Below, in pieces: positions 5,874 to 5,951 of a stretch of DNA of 5,951 nucleotides. The translations under genes were made by a program, and so were the position numbers. Under the pieces are notes generated by a model that was given only the letters and a program-made list of their open reading frames with translations, was not told the DNA's origin and did not search any database. Each line of letters begins with the position of its first letter. The first letter of the stretch is position 1. The stretch is from UBA2093 sp049454855 (GTDB lineage Bacteria > Actinomycetota > Acidimicrobiia > Acidimicrobiales > Ilumatobacteraceae), in the NCBI GenBank assembly GCA_049454855.1, contig JBMUAQ010000106.1, positions 1 through 5,951 on the forward strand, given 5' to 3'.

Positions 5874-5951
5874 ATGAGCGAGGCCCCCCGTTTCCGGTTC
5901 GCTCCGTCGCCCACCGGCTTCTTCCACGTCGGCGGTGCGCGCACCGCCCTG
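5874..5951 (+). CDS. gltX: Glutamyl-tRNA synthetase, N-terminal 26 codons (runs off the window)
   Basis: The 26 visible residues begin MSEAPRFRFAPSPTGFFHVG. They contain the class I aminoacyl-tRNA synthetase nucleotide-binding start RFAPSPTG (8-15) and the HIGH-type motif as HVGG (18-21), followed by ARTAL, the standard opening of GluRS. The enzyme charges tRNA-Glu with glutamate using ATP in the cytosol. Whether it is strictly GluRS or a non-discriminating form that also charges tRNA-Gln cannot be judged from this fragment; the bacterial GlnRS opening differs from this. The ATG at 5874 is preceded 7 nt upstream by a TANNNT box and has no ribosome-binding site, so a leaderless start is likely. 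The gene is cut by the window's right edge, not by mutation. Confidence 0.93.
   Translation, partial: MSEAPRFRFAPSPTGFFHVGGARTAL

Noticed and set aside
5819..5944. N-terminal extension of the metal transporter to an ATG at 5944
   Set aside because: It would run through the gltX promoter and the start of gltX, and the extra residues do not resemble the family's N-terminus.

Overview
The window is GC-rich, gene-dense bacterial chromosome. High GC, GTG and ATG starts, very short gene spacing and probable leaderless promoters point to an actinobacterium. The general look of the unknown 175-residue protein next to an acyl-CoA dehydrogenase makes me favour an Acidimicrobiia-like lineage, but that placement is an inference without any search. 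I see no mobile elements, CRISPR, rRNA or tRNA. This reads as ordinary core or metabolic chromosome with one unusual gene.

Layout. Bases 8-29 are the terminator of a gene lying to the left. A compact plus-strand run follows: cimA (81-1667, citramalate synthase, isoleucine pathway), an unrecognised conserved-looking protein (1677-2204), a 595-residue acyl-CoA dehydrogenase that starts at a GTG overlapping the previous stop (2201-3988), and a 237-residue protein (4011-4724). I read this last one as a divergent RNase III fold followed by a second, degenerate RNase III fold, with no double-stranded RNA-binding domain. Gaps are 9 bp, minus 4 bp and 22 bp, so the four could be one transcript.

Convergent to this run, only 3 bp away, is a minus-strand pair: a VIT1/CCC1-type divalent-metal transporter (5818-5111) and a DUF2237 protein (5114-4728), coupled by an ATGA overlap. 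Divergent from the transporter is the first 26 codons of gltX (glutamyl-tRNA synthetase), which runs off the right edge. In the 55 bp between these two starts, each gene has a TANNNT box exactly 7 nt before its ATG, as expected of back-to-back leaderless promoters.

Function. The genes do not form one obvious pathway. CimA makes (R)-citramalate from pyruvate and acetyl-CoA. The acyl-CoA dehydrogenase oxidises an unknown acyl-CoA, and the 175-residue protein is translationally tied to it. The transporter and DUF2237 protein form a separate two-gene operon. The strongest candidate for something undescribed is the tandem RNase III / pseudo-RNase III protein at 4011-4724.
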